A stretch of 34,068 nt of DNA from the NCBI GenBank assembly GCA_030037495.1, contig JASHRG010000032.1, forward strand, positions 1-34,068, written 5' to 3'. This document shows positions 1 to 8,742 of this stretch, in pieces; positions within the stretch are counted from its first letter, which is position 1, and each line of letters begins with the position of its first letter. The translations under genes and the position numbers were made by a program. This stretch comes from Microcaldota archaeon (GTDB lineage: Archaea > Micrarchaeota > Micrarchaeia > Micrarchaeales > Micrarchaeaceae). A model generated the notes under the pieces. That model was given only the letters and a program-made list of their open reading frames with translations. It was not told the origin of the DNA and ran no database searches.

Positions 1-945
1 AACGACATACCTGAAAAGAGCAAGCCCACGCAGCCGCATCCCCTTGGTTTGTCAGTAAATGACCTTCTGGAATTTGCGCATGTGAGCCAGAGCAGGAAGA
101 TTTCATCCTTCCTTGTTGAAACATTTGCCAGGACGACATCGAACAAGGTGGGAGAGCTCAAGGAAACTGCAAAGAGCTTCGATTTCGAGAAGTCGCCGAA
201 GGAGATGACCTGGGCCGATGCAGAAGAGCTTGTGAAGGCGATAAAGGCACTGAAGTGGATAGCGCCTGACGCAACTTCCATAATACCTATCGGAGAAGAG
301 CGGATAAAGATAGCGCTGAAGAACATACTTGACCCTGAGTTCATGCACGTGATTGAGAGGAGGCCGCGCGTGTTTAGGGGAGGTGTCCCGTTTGTCGTCG
401 AGGCCGCCGTAGCCTATGGCGGAAGGGCGGGCTACACCACCCAAGACGGCTCTTCTGGGGCAATCCTCAGGTTTGCGAATAGGGTTCCATTGCTCTTCGA
501 TGCGGGAAACTGCGCGATAACGGAGGCGACAAAGAGCATAGACTGGAAAAGGTACGGAATAGACATGGAGACTCAGCCGTTTAGCGTGTTCGTCAACCTC
601 TCATCTGTGCACGTGCCATACGCAGGAGTCGGTAAGGAGGCTGTTGCAAAGGAAGACGAGATAATTGAGGAGATAAAGCTGGCCGTGATGGAGGCTGCAA
701 GAGGGGTCCAGAGCTTTGTTAGGGGAAAGCAGCACGCAACATTCGAAGCAGGTAGGTACAAGACTACGATGAGGTATTCGAGACAGTTGGCAAAGGACCT
801 TGCCGAGCTTACTGGAGAAAATGAGGACAAATTGTTTGATGAGCTGGAAAAGCTGGTTGCAAAGCATTATCCGCATTTAAAGAAAGCTGAAGAGGAAGAG
901 GAGAATGGAAAAGAGACTGCAAGCGGCGAAGAAACAGAAGAGTAA
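1..945 (+). CDS. top6B: DNA topoisomerase VI subunit B, C-terminal portion (5'-truncated by window edge)
   Basis: The frame is open from base 1 (NDIPEKSKPTQPHPLGLSVNDLLEFAHVSQSRKISSFLVETFARTT...), so the ORF-track TTG start at 49 is an edge artefact. Topo VI-B-like segments include 'RRPRVFRGGVPFVVEAAVAYGG' and 'RFANRVPLLFDAGNCAIT', with an acidic Glu-rich tail. Confidence 0.93.
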   Translation, partial: NDIPEKSKPTQPHPLGLSVNDLLEFAHVSQSRKISSFLVETFARTTSNKVGELKETAKSFDFEKSPKEMTWADAEELVKAIKALKWIAPDATSIIPIGEERIKIALKNILDPEFMHVIERRPRVFRGGVPFVVEAAVAYGGRAGYTTQDGSSGAILRFANRVPLLFDAGNCAITEATKSIDWKRYGIDMETQPFSVFVNLSSVHVPYAGVGKEAVAKEDEIIEEIKLAVMEAARGVQSFVRGKQHATFEAGRYKTTMRYSRQLAKDLAELTGENEDKLFDELEKLVAKHYPHLKKAEEEEENGKETASGEETEE

Positions 946-2253
946 TCACACTTTAATAGAGGTTGAATTTTGTTTGAGGGTGTCCACCCCCATTATCGTA
1001 GATTCTTCCCTGCGGGAAAGTGCCTGCGCGTCAGGAGGGCGCCTACCGTAGCTTTGTTGTGTTTCCTCAAGATAATTTTTAAATAGAACCGAGAGCCTTT
1101 GTTCTGACCTGACCGCTTGGGGCACTCGGGCCGCGCTTAATGTGCATGCCAAATGTGCTCCTGGCTCCAGGATCAATTCATAAAACCTGTGCCCGTGTTC
1201 AAGCGCCCATATGTTAGATTTTTGCTTAGCTGCAATCCCCCTTGCCCTGCTCAGAAAACCAACATCGCTTAGCTGAATGAGTACTTCAGTTGCAAGCCTG
1301 CGCGCATTGCTGTATCCAAAATGATACTTTGCCTTAAAGAAATTTGCGAAACCATCTATAGTGTAAGGCTCATTCAGATGTGAGTTCACGTAATCTATCG
1401 CATCTAAGTAGTAAATTAACGGGTTTTTGTGTTTTGCACGAGAGCGTGCCCTGTTTGCGATATCTTCCTTTGAAGCGCTTGTTTCCAGGCGAGTATAATG
1501 GAGGACTCGCTTAAGAGGCTCATTTGCTGTTCTGTCTACTGAGGCGAAACCTAAGATGCCTGCATCGGCAAGGGTATCAACGATGTGGTGTATTCTTGGC
1601 ATGCTCACTTCTGGGCGTACCCCTCTTATAGCAGACACGAGTTGTCGTTTTGAGAGCGGGCCGTTCTTCACAACCTCCTTTGTAACCTGATATACTACAC
1701 TGTTGTCTCTGGCTCTAACAAAAAGCCTTGCCATGGAGTCATATTGCGGCGGGTTTTCGTTAGCTCTTGAGAGATATACAAAATTTGCTACAGACCAAAT
1801 TAGTGGAATGACCAATCTTCTTGCAAACCCGGTAATGGAATATGTAGGTACAGCGCCAGGCTCCGGAACACTCATCTGTACAAGACCCTCTGCAAGCAGG
1901 TCTGGGCCTATCCTACCAGGTTTTTGCTTAAGGTAGCCTCGTATCACCTTAGCGCTAAGCACTTTATCAGGGTGTATGTCCCTGTATTCGGGATGACCTT
2001 TTCTTAAGATATCGATAATGGTGCACCGCGTTTGTTCTACAGTTGTTGGGGTTTCTGACATGGTAGCGAGAGTGAGCGCCCTTGGTTCGGGAGAAGCATA
2101 AGAAAGCAAAGAATCCAATGCGGCTGTTTGGCTATAGCCATTTTCAGTAGTGTGGGCTGAGACGAAGGGCATGCAGCGCTCCACCACGCTTACAGGCAGG
2201 TTCAGCTGCGAGGCTACCCTCCTTGGCGAATTTAACGACCTGAATTTTCCCAT
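946..2253 (-). CDS. Hypothetical protein with several winged-helix-like segments; possible DNA-binding regulator
   Basis: 435 aa. HTH-like stretches such as 'SPRRVASQLNLPVSVVERCMPFVS', 'KEVVKNGPLSKRQLVSAIRG...IVDTLADAGILGFASVD' and 'ARRLATEVLIQLSDVGFLSRAR'. Its stop codon directly abuts the top6B stop (TAA/TCA at 943-948). Confidence 0.6.
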   Translation of the reverse strand: MGKFRSLNSPRRVASQLNLPVSVVERCMPFVSAHTTENGYSQTAALDSLLSYASPEPRALTLATMSETPTTVEQTRCTIIDILRKGHPEYRDIHPDKVLSAKVIRGYLKQKPGRIGPDLLAEGLVQMSVPEPGAVPTYSITGFARRLVIPLIWSVANFVYLSRANENPPQYDSMARLFVRARDNSVVYQVTKEVVKNGPLSKRQLVSAIRGVRPEVSMPRIHHIVDTLADAGILGFASVDRTANEPLKRVLHYTRLETSASKEDIANRARSRAKHKNPLIYYLDAIDYVNSHLNEPYTIDGFANFFKAKYHFGYSNARRLATEVLIQLSDVGFLSRARGIAAKQKSNIWALEHGHRFYELILEPGAHLACTLSAARVPQAVRSEQRLSVLFKNYLEETQQSYGRRPPDAQALSRREESTIMGVDTLKQNSTSIKV

Positions 2254-2289
2254 GGCTCTCCTTCTGTAATGCCAGATATTTATTACTAA

Positions 2290-4689
2290 CTATGTGAGTA
2301 TACCTTCTGGATTGTCTGCGTCCACGAGCACCACGTTACCTGAAGAGACGTACATCTTTAGCTCCTCAAGACTGCCCGAGGTTGACATGTAGAGGCCGAG
2401 TTTGAATTCCTCCAGTTTCTCCGCGTTCAGGAATGCAAGGTAAGTCTTTATCGGCGGTTGTATTGGTATCTTGTTTATGAACCTGCTCGTCTTAGAGTAT
2501 ATGACTATGAACGCCTTCTCGTTGTGCAGCGTGGTGACTATGTCTGCAACATCGCTCTTGTCCATGTCAGTGAATATGTGCGCGTTGCTCACCAGGTACA
2601 CCCTCATTTTCTTAAATGTCGCAAGGTACTCTATGTCGTGCTTGCTCTGCTCTATCCATGCCTTTGGCGCATACAGGCCATCTATTCCCACAAGAAGGTC
2701 TTTCGCTGTAAGGCTGTCCAGCAGCACGTCTATGTTGTTGTACGTCAGTGTAACAGGCATGTTGGCTATTCTTAGGTTGTTTGACACCGCGAACCTGAAC
2801 TCTGTGTTTGACAACGGCATGTACCTCCAGTGGTAATAGAGGTTGAGCTTGTCGAACACCCCCAGCAATTCGTTTGACTTGAGCTTTATGTTTGCCTTCG
2901 CGGGTTCTGGCATGCTCGGCACATCTATGTAGAACTCGTCCCTTGTTGGGGCCTTTACAAGCGTTATCTCAAGTATGACTATTATCACTGCTATGACAAA
3001 CTCGATGTATTGCTTGTTTATGGTTATGCTAGGCGCAGTATAGAATGTGGTGTACACATACGACTGCTTGCCTATATTGATGCTAAAAGTCAGGTTTCCT
3101 GTTGGAGGCGAGGTCCCTATTGGCAGGGAGTAGGTGAACGATCCCTGATTTATTGATACCTGTGACTTGTACTGGCCGTTTACGCTTATGTTTGCAGTGG
3201 TGTTGGACACTGGCTGCGTGGCAGCATAAGCCGAGAACTGGTACGTTCCCTCAGAGAAGTTGACTCCCTGCAACGAGAACGTTATACCTGGGACTGTGAA
3301 GTATGCCGCACCGTAGTGTTGCCCAAGGAAACCGTTGAGCTCTGCCACGTAAGAGCCTGGGCCTAGCAGGGGGTTGAACACTTCCAGGAATGTGTAGTTG
3401 CTGGTTACGCTCTTTGTGAAGAATGGCGCAAGAGAAGTTACAAGGGTCAGGTTTGAGTTGAATATGTCTATGTGGGGCTCCACCTCCTGGGTTCCTGGCA
3501 CATATACGGACATTGTGGACGAGACCGGCTGCCCTGGGAACAGGACGGATGGGATGGCTATGGTGCCGTTCACCTGGTACATGGGCGTGAAATACACTAT
3601 GGTATAGCTCGTGCCTGACGGGCTTGAGAAATGGTTATTGGAAGACTCAATGACAACGCGCCCCTCATAAGAGGAGAGCACCGAGCTTATCTGCCTTGTG
3701 CTTGTAAGGAATCCAGAATTCAGGACTAAACCAGCGCTGCTTGATGAGCTTGAATAGTTGTTTATCGCAACAGATGTTGCGCCTGAGGTAACCTGCGGTA
3801 TCCAGAATGACTGGAATATCACAGCTGCTATGTCTGACGCTGCCTTGCTGGGACTGGGCCATGAGTTCATGAAGTTGGCGAATGCGATTATGTGGCCCCC
3901 GAACACGCTCTCGTAGCTTATCGGCCCGTATGATGTTCCTTGCGCGAAAGTGAAAGTGGGCTTGTTGAACGAGTAGGATGAACCCTGCGTATAAGATATG
4001 ACAGGGTTTGTGTTGAGGAACTGCGGCTGATTCGAATCAGGGATGACTACGTCCTGCGCACTGATCAGCCTTGAGAAGTTCTTGCCTATGTATATGATGG
4101 AGGTGCCCTTGTTGAGCAGCGCCTGCATCGTAGTGTTGCTGGCGCCTGCGCTTGATAGCATGAAATCGGGAAGGTATCCGTTTGGTATGATTAAGACTGA
4201 GTTCTGCTTTATGCTTGAGAGGCCGCTTGCAGATACTATCTGCACCCTTGCGAAGCTGCTGTTGAACACCGAATAGTTATACAGATCGGAGTTGAGCGCC
4301 ACTATGAACTGGGTCATGTTTATGCAGCCTGAGCACTGATTGGACCAGTTCAAAATGTACACCGTTGTGGGCACAGGTTGTGTGTATATCCCCCCCGAGA
4401 CCAGCAGCGATGTGGCGTTCCTGCTGTGGTAGTCGAACAGCGCATAGGGCAGGAGCTGCGAATTGTTGTTGTATGACAATAGATTCTGCTGGATGAGCAC
4501 TGCGCTGACGCTTGGCTTGCCAGTGGACACCGCGTGTGGCCCGGTTTGCGCGCTCTTCAGCAGGAATGATAGGTAGTAAGCAAGCGAACCAAAGACTACT
4601 ACCAGTATGACTATTGCTAGCAGCGCGATTGTCTTCAACTTTGGCCTTTTTCTTTCGGCCTTCTTGTCAGAATCTGCCATTGGCTTCAC
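2290..4689 (-). CDS. Large bitopic membrane protein: N-terminal TM, ~530 aa ectodomain, second TM, ~200 aa cytoplasmic domain
   Basis: 799 aa. TMs 'TIALLAIVILVVVFGSLAYYLSFLL' and 'YIEFVIAVIIVILEITLV'; many N-x-S/T sites between them. GTG start at 4689 or ATG at 4680. Confidence 0.7.
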   Translation of the reverse strand: MKPMADSDKKAERKRPKLKTIALLAIVILVVVFGSLAYYLSFLLKSAQTGPHAVSTGKPSVSAVLIQQNLLSYNNNSQLLPYALFDYHSRNATSLLVSGGIYTQPVPTTVYILNWSNQCSGCINMTQFIVALNSDLYNYSVFNSSFARVQIVSASGLSSIKQNSVLIIPNGYLPDFMLSSAGASNTTMQALLNKGTSIIYIGKNFSRLISAQDVVIPDSNQPQFLNTNPVISYTQGSSYSFNKPTFTFAQGTSYGPISYESVFGGHIIAFANFMNSWPSPSKAASDIAAVIFQSFWIPQVTSGATSVAINNYSSSSSSAGLVLNSGFLTSTRQISSVLSSYEGRVVIESSNNHFSSPSGTSYTIVYFTPMYQVNGTIAIPSVLFPGQPVSSTMSVYVPGTQEVEPHIDIFNSNLTLVTSLAPFFTKSVTSNYTFLEVFNPLLGPGSYVAELNGFLGQHYGAAYFTVPGITFSLQGVNFSEGTYQFSAYAATQPVSNTTANISVNGQYKSQVSINQGSFTYSLPIGTSPPTGNLTFSINIGKQSYVYTTFYTAPSITINKQYIEFVIAVIIVILEITLVKAPTRDEFYIDVPSMPEPAKANIKLKSNELLGVFDKLNLYYHWRYMPLSNTEFRFAVSNNLRIANMPVTLTYNNIDVLLDSLTAKDLLVGIDGLYAPKAWIEQSKHDIEYLATFKKMRVYLVSNAHIFTDMDKSDVADIVTTLHNEKAFIVIYSKTSRFINKIPIQPPIKTYLAFLNAEKLEEFKLGLYMSTSGSLEELKMYVSSGNVVLVDADNPEGILT

Positions 4690-4695
4690 TTGTTC

Positions 4696-4836
4696 TCAGA
4701 GCTCCTCCTTTTTCCTTGGCGCGAATATCCTAAGGAATATCTTTGTCATCAGGTTCACGTTGCCGCTGGTCCTCTTTACTACTGAATAGATGTGCACGTT
4801 CTTCACTCTCCTGTTTATCCTTACAGAGTATCTCAT
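4696..4836 (-). CDS. Small basic protein, 46 aa, absent from the supplied ORF track (below its length cutoff)
   Basis: Translation by hand: MRYSVRINRRVKNVHIYSVVKRTSGNVNLMTKIFLRIFAPRKKEEL*. ATG at 4834-4836, a few nt after the upstream stop at 4840-4842; TGA at 4696-4698, 6 nt before the downstream GTG start. Confidence 0.5.
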   Translation of the reverse strand: MRYSVRINRRVKNVHIYSVVKRTSGNVNLMTKIFLRIFAPRKKEEL

Positions 4837-4839
4837 CCA

Positions 4840-5568
4840 CTACCCCTTAAGCTCTATATAGCCTAGAGAAACCATCTTGTTCAGTATCTGCTCGACCCGC
4901 GGAGGCGTAAGCTTGTAGTTCTCGGCAAATTCGTTCACGTCTATTGAGCCTCCATGCGAATCTATCCATTCTTCTACTATTGACATCAGGGACTCATCCG
5001 TGTATGTCTCGAGAGTCTTGAGCCTTCCCTTTAGCTCATTGCTCTCCGACTCAAGCAATGATGCCTGAACAGACAGGTTCTTGTTGGAGTTGACCAGCTC
5101 TATGTTCAGCCTTTTCAGCTCCCTGTACTTGTTGAAGAGCGAGTCGTAGTTGTTGAACAATGCCGAATAATCCTGTGTTAGGGACCCGAGCACGTCGTCT
5201 ATCGCGGAGTCGAGGTGCTGGAGCAGGTCTGTGTTGTCTGCTTCGTACACGTCTGTTATCAGGGAGAGCACGGCAATCAGGCTCTTGAGCACATAAAGCC
5301 TCCTTATTTTCACACTGGAATCAAATCCGATGGAGTAGTTGAGCTCTATCCCGTTCTTGTCAAATTTGAATATCATAAAAAGGAAAGGCTTCTTCTGTAT
5401 GTTCCTGCTCTCAACCCTTACTAGGGTTAGGTCGTTCTGCGTCGCCTTTATGGAGAACATCTGCAGCGTTGACAATCTGCTGGAAATTACGCTGAAAGCA
5501 CCGAGCAGCGTGCCTTTTATCCTTATGCTCTCTATGTTCGGCTCTATGTTAGTCGCTTCTCCAGCCAA
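4840..5568 (-). CDS. Soluble coiled-coil protein with C-terminal winged-helix-like domain
   Basis: 242 aa. Central heptad-rich segment 'YDSLFNKYRELKRLNIELVNSNKNLSVQASLLESESNELKGRLKTLE', then 'DVNEFAENYKLTPPRVEQILNKMVSLGYIELKG'. Confidence 0.6.
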   Translation of the reverse strand: MAGEATNIEPNIESIRIKGTLLGAFSVISSRLSTLQMFSIKATQNDLTLVRVESRNIQKKPFLFMIFKFDKNGIELNYSIGFDSSVKIRRLYVLKSLIAVLSLITDVYEADNTDLLQHLDSAIDDVLGSLTQDYSALFNNYDSLFNKYRELKRLNIELVNSNKNLSVQASLLESESNELKGRLKTLETYTDESLMSIVEEWIDSHGGSIDVNEFAENYKLTPPRVEQILNKMVSLGYIELKG

Positions 5569-5659
5569 TATACCATGCCTCAGCTACAAATGCAGCGCTG
5601 ACTGATAATAAATCAGGCTAATTCTATAAATACTTTTGTATGGCGCCGTGAGCCCCTGT

Positions 5660-6052
5660 CTACGACGCTTTTTCTTGCTCGGCTGGCCCTTTTGCCCCGC
5701 CAGCAGCAATGGGAACCTCAAGCTCAGGCATGTATGTAAGCAGCGATAGCAGGAACATGAATAGTATTACCAACATACCGTACAGAATCGCAAGCGGCTT
5801 GTCCACAGAGGCGTATACAAGAACGGCTGCGAAGACAACCCCGAGGATCAGATAGAGGAGCTGCCTGTTCTCAAACTTCTTTCTTGCCTTTGCGTATTTT
5901 GGATAGCAGCTCTTGCACACAACCAGCGCGTATCCTCTCTCATTTTTTGTGACATTTTTCTTGAACCATCTTATCGCCTGGATCATGTAGTCCTCCCTAA
6001 CGCTGAGCCCGTTCTTCTTCTCGCCGCAGATTATGCATCTATCATCCTTCAT
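5660..6052 (-). CDS. Putative zinc-binding, 2-TM membrane protein
   Basis: 130 aa. Paired Cys motifs 'CIICGEKK' and 'CKSCYPKY' followed by two TM segments; 4 nt downstream of the 102-aa gene. Confidence 0.6.
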   Translation of the reverse strand: MKDDRCIICGEKKNGLSVREDYMIQAIRWFKKNVTKNERGYALVVCKSCYPKYAKARKKFENRQLLYLILGVVFAAVLVYASVDKPLAILYGMLVILFMFLLSLLTYMPELEVPIAAGGAKGPAEQEKAS

Positions 6053-6056
6053 CGCA

Positions 6057-6365
6057 TCACTGGAAGTCTATTATTGCGTTGAAAAGCCTGCCCGTCTCAG
6101 CCATTATCTTCTGCTCATCAACCGTTGTGAGTATGCTCCTTATGGTAAGGTCGTCTATGCCGAGCCTCCTCAAGACGTTGCTTATGCTCTCCCTGTCAAG
6201 GCCTGCTTTCTCCAGCAGGCCGGAGAACGCTATCACGTTCACGTGCCTGTGCGCCCTCTCCAGGCCTGAGAAAAGCATCTCTATCTTCTTTTCATTCACT
6301 CCAAATGCCGTGAGTATTCTGCGCAGCTCCTGCCTGCTTATCACAAATGTCTCCAGCTTTGGCAT
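6057..6365 (-). CDS. Standalone helical protein paralogous to the C-terminus of the adjacent VirB4-like ATPase
   Basis: 102 aa. Residues 12-81 align without gaps to the last 70 aa of the 499-aa ATPase; about 18 identities by eye, including 'hLFS' and 'DDL.I..I'. Confidence 0.7.
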   Translation of the reverse strand: MPKLETFVISRQELRRILTAFGVNEKKIEMLFSGLERAHRHVNVIAFSGLLEKAGLDRESISNVLRRLGIDDLTIRSILTTVDEQKIMAETGRLFNAIIDFQ

Positions 6366-6369
6366 GCGG

Positions 6370-7869
6370 TCACTTTGATATTATCCTTGTTATGAGTAAG
6401 TCATCGAGGCTCATGCTCTTCAGGAACGACACTACTATTGAGTTTGGCACTCCGCTGTCCCTGAGTTCGTGGAGAAAGTCCACAACCTTCATGCTCCTGC
6501 CCTGCGAATCCATCCTTGAGAATAGCAGGTCTATGTTTTCCGTAGAGATGTTGAATTCTATAAACTTGTTCTTCAGTTCCTCCTTCTCAAACTGGTAGTC
6601 CCTCTGTATGAGCCCTGCTGAGAGTTCGCTCTGGGTGAGCACATCTGACAGGTCAATGGTGTAGACATACAACGGCTCTTCTCCATGTATCCTCTCAAGT
6701 ACAAATGTTTGCGGGAACCTGAGCGCAGTCTGGAACGCCATCTCAACAGCAGCTTGGCCGACTCCGAAGTTACTTATTTCGCTCCTTATGAAATTGGAGA
6801 AGTTGAGCGATCCCTGTAAATAGTTGAGGAACTTCTCGAACCTTATCCTTAGTATGAAGCTGGTGCCGACGTTTGAGAATATGGCTTCGTTTATGTCTGT
6901 CGGGTTCTGCGAGGCAACTATAAGGCCGAATTGGTACTTTCTGCCTTCCCTTACTATGGTTATGGCATCGCTCTTCTCATCGCTTGCAACCTTCCAGGCC
7001 TCATCAAGCACCACTAGGGCCTTGAGGCCCTTGGTTTCGCTGAATCCCTGCGTTCGCATTTTTTCCTTTAGGGTCTGCAGTATGAAAAGCGCAGCAAGCG
7101 TCCTGAACCTTTCATCAGGAAGCGCAGAAAGGTCTATGTCGACAAGGCCTGAGTCAACTATTCTTGCGAGGTCCAGCGTGCTCTTCCTTGCGAAGTAGTC
7201 TTCTCCCTCTCTTGCAAACTGCCTCAATCTATAGACCGAGTTTTCCAGTTCGGCTGGGTACTCATATGTTCCTTCCTGGAGTTTTTCTTCAAGCAGCGCT
7301 ATCACGTTCTTTAGGGTCGGTGCGTCCTTGCCCTGCTGTGGCTTTTCTGACACCCTAAAGCCCAGGTTTATGTATGATTGCTCTATCGCCTCTTCTGTAA
7401 GCCTCTTTTGTTCAGGATATGTGCCTATGTCTGTCAGTATATCTAGCGAGTTCATTATCTGCTTGACCCTGTCGAGCGGTTTCATACCCGCAAGATCAAG
7501 TATGTTCAGGTAGTCCCCCTTTGCGAATGCGACAACTGTCCCTCCCGTCTGCTTCACCCACGCCTTGTACTCCCCAGCCCAGTCTATTATTATTGCATTG
7601 GTATTCCAGATGTAGCTGGCCCTTATCAGCAGCGTCTTTACAAAGTAGCTCTTTCCTGCGCCTGTAATGCCGACAACTGATATGTGCGGATTTGTCAGGT
7701 TCGCAAAGCTCCAGCTAAATGGTATCTTGAATATTTTTGTTGTGCCGACGAATATTGACTGTAATGGATCGTTTATCAGCACTTCTGCCGGAGGCTCGGG
7801 GGGCCTGGTCAGGAAGGCCCTCTTTGCTATCTGGCTGCTCATTATGTGCTGCAGTTTCAGTAGTGACAT
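6370..7869 (-). CDS. VirB4/TraC/CedB-like (HerA-FtsK superfamily) secretion ATPase
   Basis: 499 aa. Walker A 'GITGAGKS', Walker B 'LKALVVLDEAW', 'ASQNPTDI' motif and 'IIIDWAGEYKAW'. Lacks the long N-terminal domain of bacterial VirB4. Confidence 0.85.
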   Translation of the reverse strand: MSLLKLQHIMSSQIAKRAFLTRPPEPPAEVLINDPLQSIFVGTTKIFKIPFSWSFANLTNPHISVVGITGAGKSYFVKTLLIRASYIWNTNAIIIDWAGEYKAWVKQTGGTVVAFAKGDYLNILDLAGMKPLDRVKQIMNSLDILTDIGTYPEQKRLTEEAIEQSYINLGFRVSEKPQQGKDAPTLKNVIALLEEKLQEGTYEYPAELENSVYRLRQFAREGEDYFARKSTLDLARIVDSGLVDIDLSALPDERFRTLAALFILQTLKEKMRTQGFSETKGLKALVVLDEAWKVASDEKSDAITIVREGRKYQFGLIVASQNPTDINEAIFSNVGTSFILRIRFEKFLNYLQGSLNFSNFIRSEISNFGVGQAAVEMAFQTALRFPQTFVLERIHGEEPLYVYTIDLSDVLTQSELSAGLIQRDYQFEKEELKNKFIEFNISTENIDLLFSRMDSQGRSMKVVDFLHELRDSGVPNSIVVSFLKSMSLDDLLITRIISK

Positions 7870-7908
7870 ATGATCATTTTCTCGTTTTGTTGCTTTATAT
7901 CTTGTGCA

Positions 7909-8742
7909 TCATTGTTGAACATCAAAGTTTGCCGTCATCGCCTGGTACTCTGTGGGCAGCGCAAAGCTGTACTTGAACAGGACATATAGTTCCCTGCCCA
8001 CAACCCTTAGCATCTGAACATCAAGGGAGCTTGCCGCAATCTGAAGCTGTTTGATTTGAGCTGCTAGGGTGTCCAGCGCAGCCTTCTCGCTGACCCCAAC
8101 TGCGGTTGTCTCGAAGTACATTATGGTGGCGATTGGCTTCTCTCCCTGGGAAATCCTGTCTATCTGCGTCTGAATCACGTTTATTTTCCTTTGGATGTCG
8201 CTTATCACCACCTCATTCGAGGTCTTGCTGTTCAGCGCCTTTGACATCTCGAATTCCTGATATGATCGCTTGCCCTCAAGCTCATCCCTGACGTTCTGCA
8301 CGTCACGCGCGGCCGATATAACATGGAACTTGAACGAGAATGGTATGCTCATCACCACCTTCTCCCAGACGTCAACAGCCTGCACCTGCTTTACGTCCTG
8401 GCCCTCCTCTTCCCTCTCTGCCTTGAATACAAACGCAAATAGGTTTGCAGTTGTGAACCCTGTTGCGTAGTAAAGCCCGTTCACATTTTTAACCACGGCT
8501 TCCTGGTTTCTTGTTATCTTGTAGTCCTTGTATGGCTGGAACGTTATCCCAAGAATCCCCATTATCACAGGGAAAAGCAGAAAGTCTGCAAAGTTCATAG
8601 CAAACAGGAACGCTATCTCAAGCGCTGCCAGTATGATTACAAAGTATGGCAGGAAGCCGCCTCCAAAGGCTGAGAGGTTTGCTATGGCTATGACAGGTAT
8701 GATGGACGTAAATACAAGGTATATTATTGCTTCTTCGTCCAT
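7909..8742 (-). CDS. 2-TM protein with cytoplasmic domain resembling VirB3/PrgI plus the VirB4 N-terminal domain
   Basis: 277 aa. N-terminal TM hairpin, then 'FQPYKDYKITRNQEAVVKNVNGLYYATGFTTANLFAFVF...DVWEKVVMSIPFSFKFHVISAARD' and a long helical stretch. Confidence 0.55.
   Translation of the reverse strand: MDEEAIIYLVFTSIIPVIAIANLSAFGGGFLPYFVIILAALEIAFLFAMNFADFLLFPVIMGILGITFQPYKDYKITRNQEAVVKNVNGLYYATGFTTANLFAFVFKAEREEEGQDVKQVQAVDVWEKVVMSIPFSFKFHVISAARDVQNVRDELEGKRSYQEFEMSKALNSKTSNEVVISDIQRKINVIQTQIDRISQGEKPIATIMYFETTAVGVSEKAALDTLAAQIKQLQIAASSLDVQMLRVVGRELYVLFKYSFALPTEYQAMTANFDVQQ

Noticed and set aside
1007-1019. Small palindrome ttccctgcgggaa as a regulatory hairpin
   Set aside because: Only 5 bp of stem inside a coding region; expected by chance.
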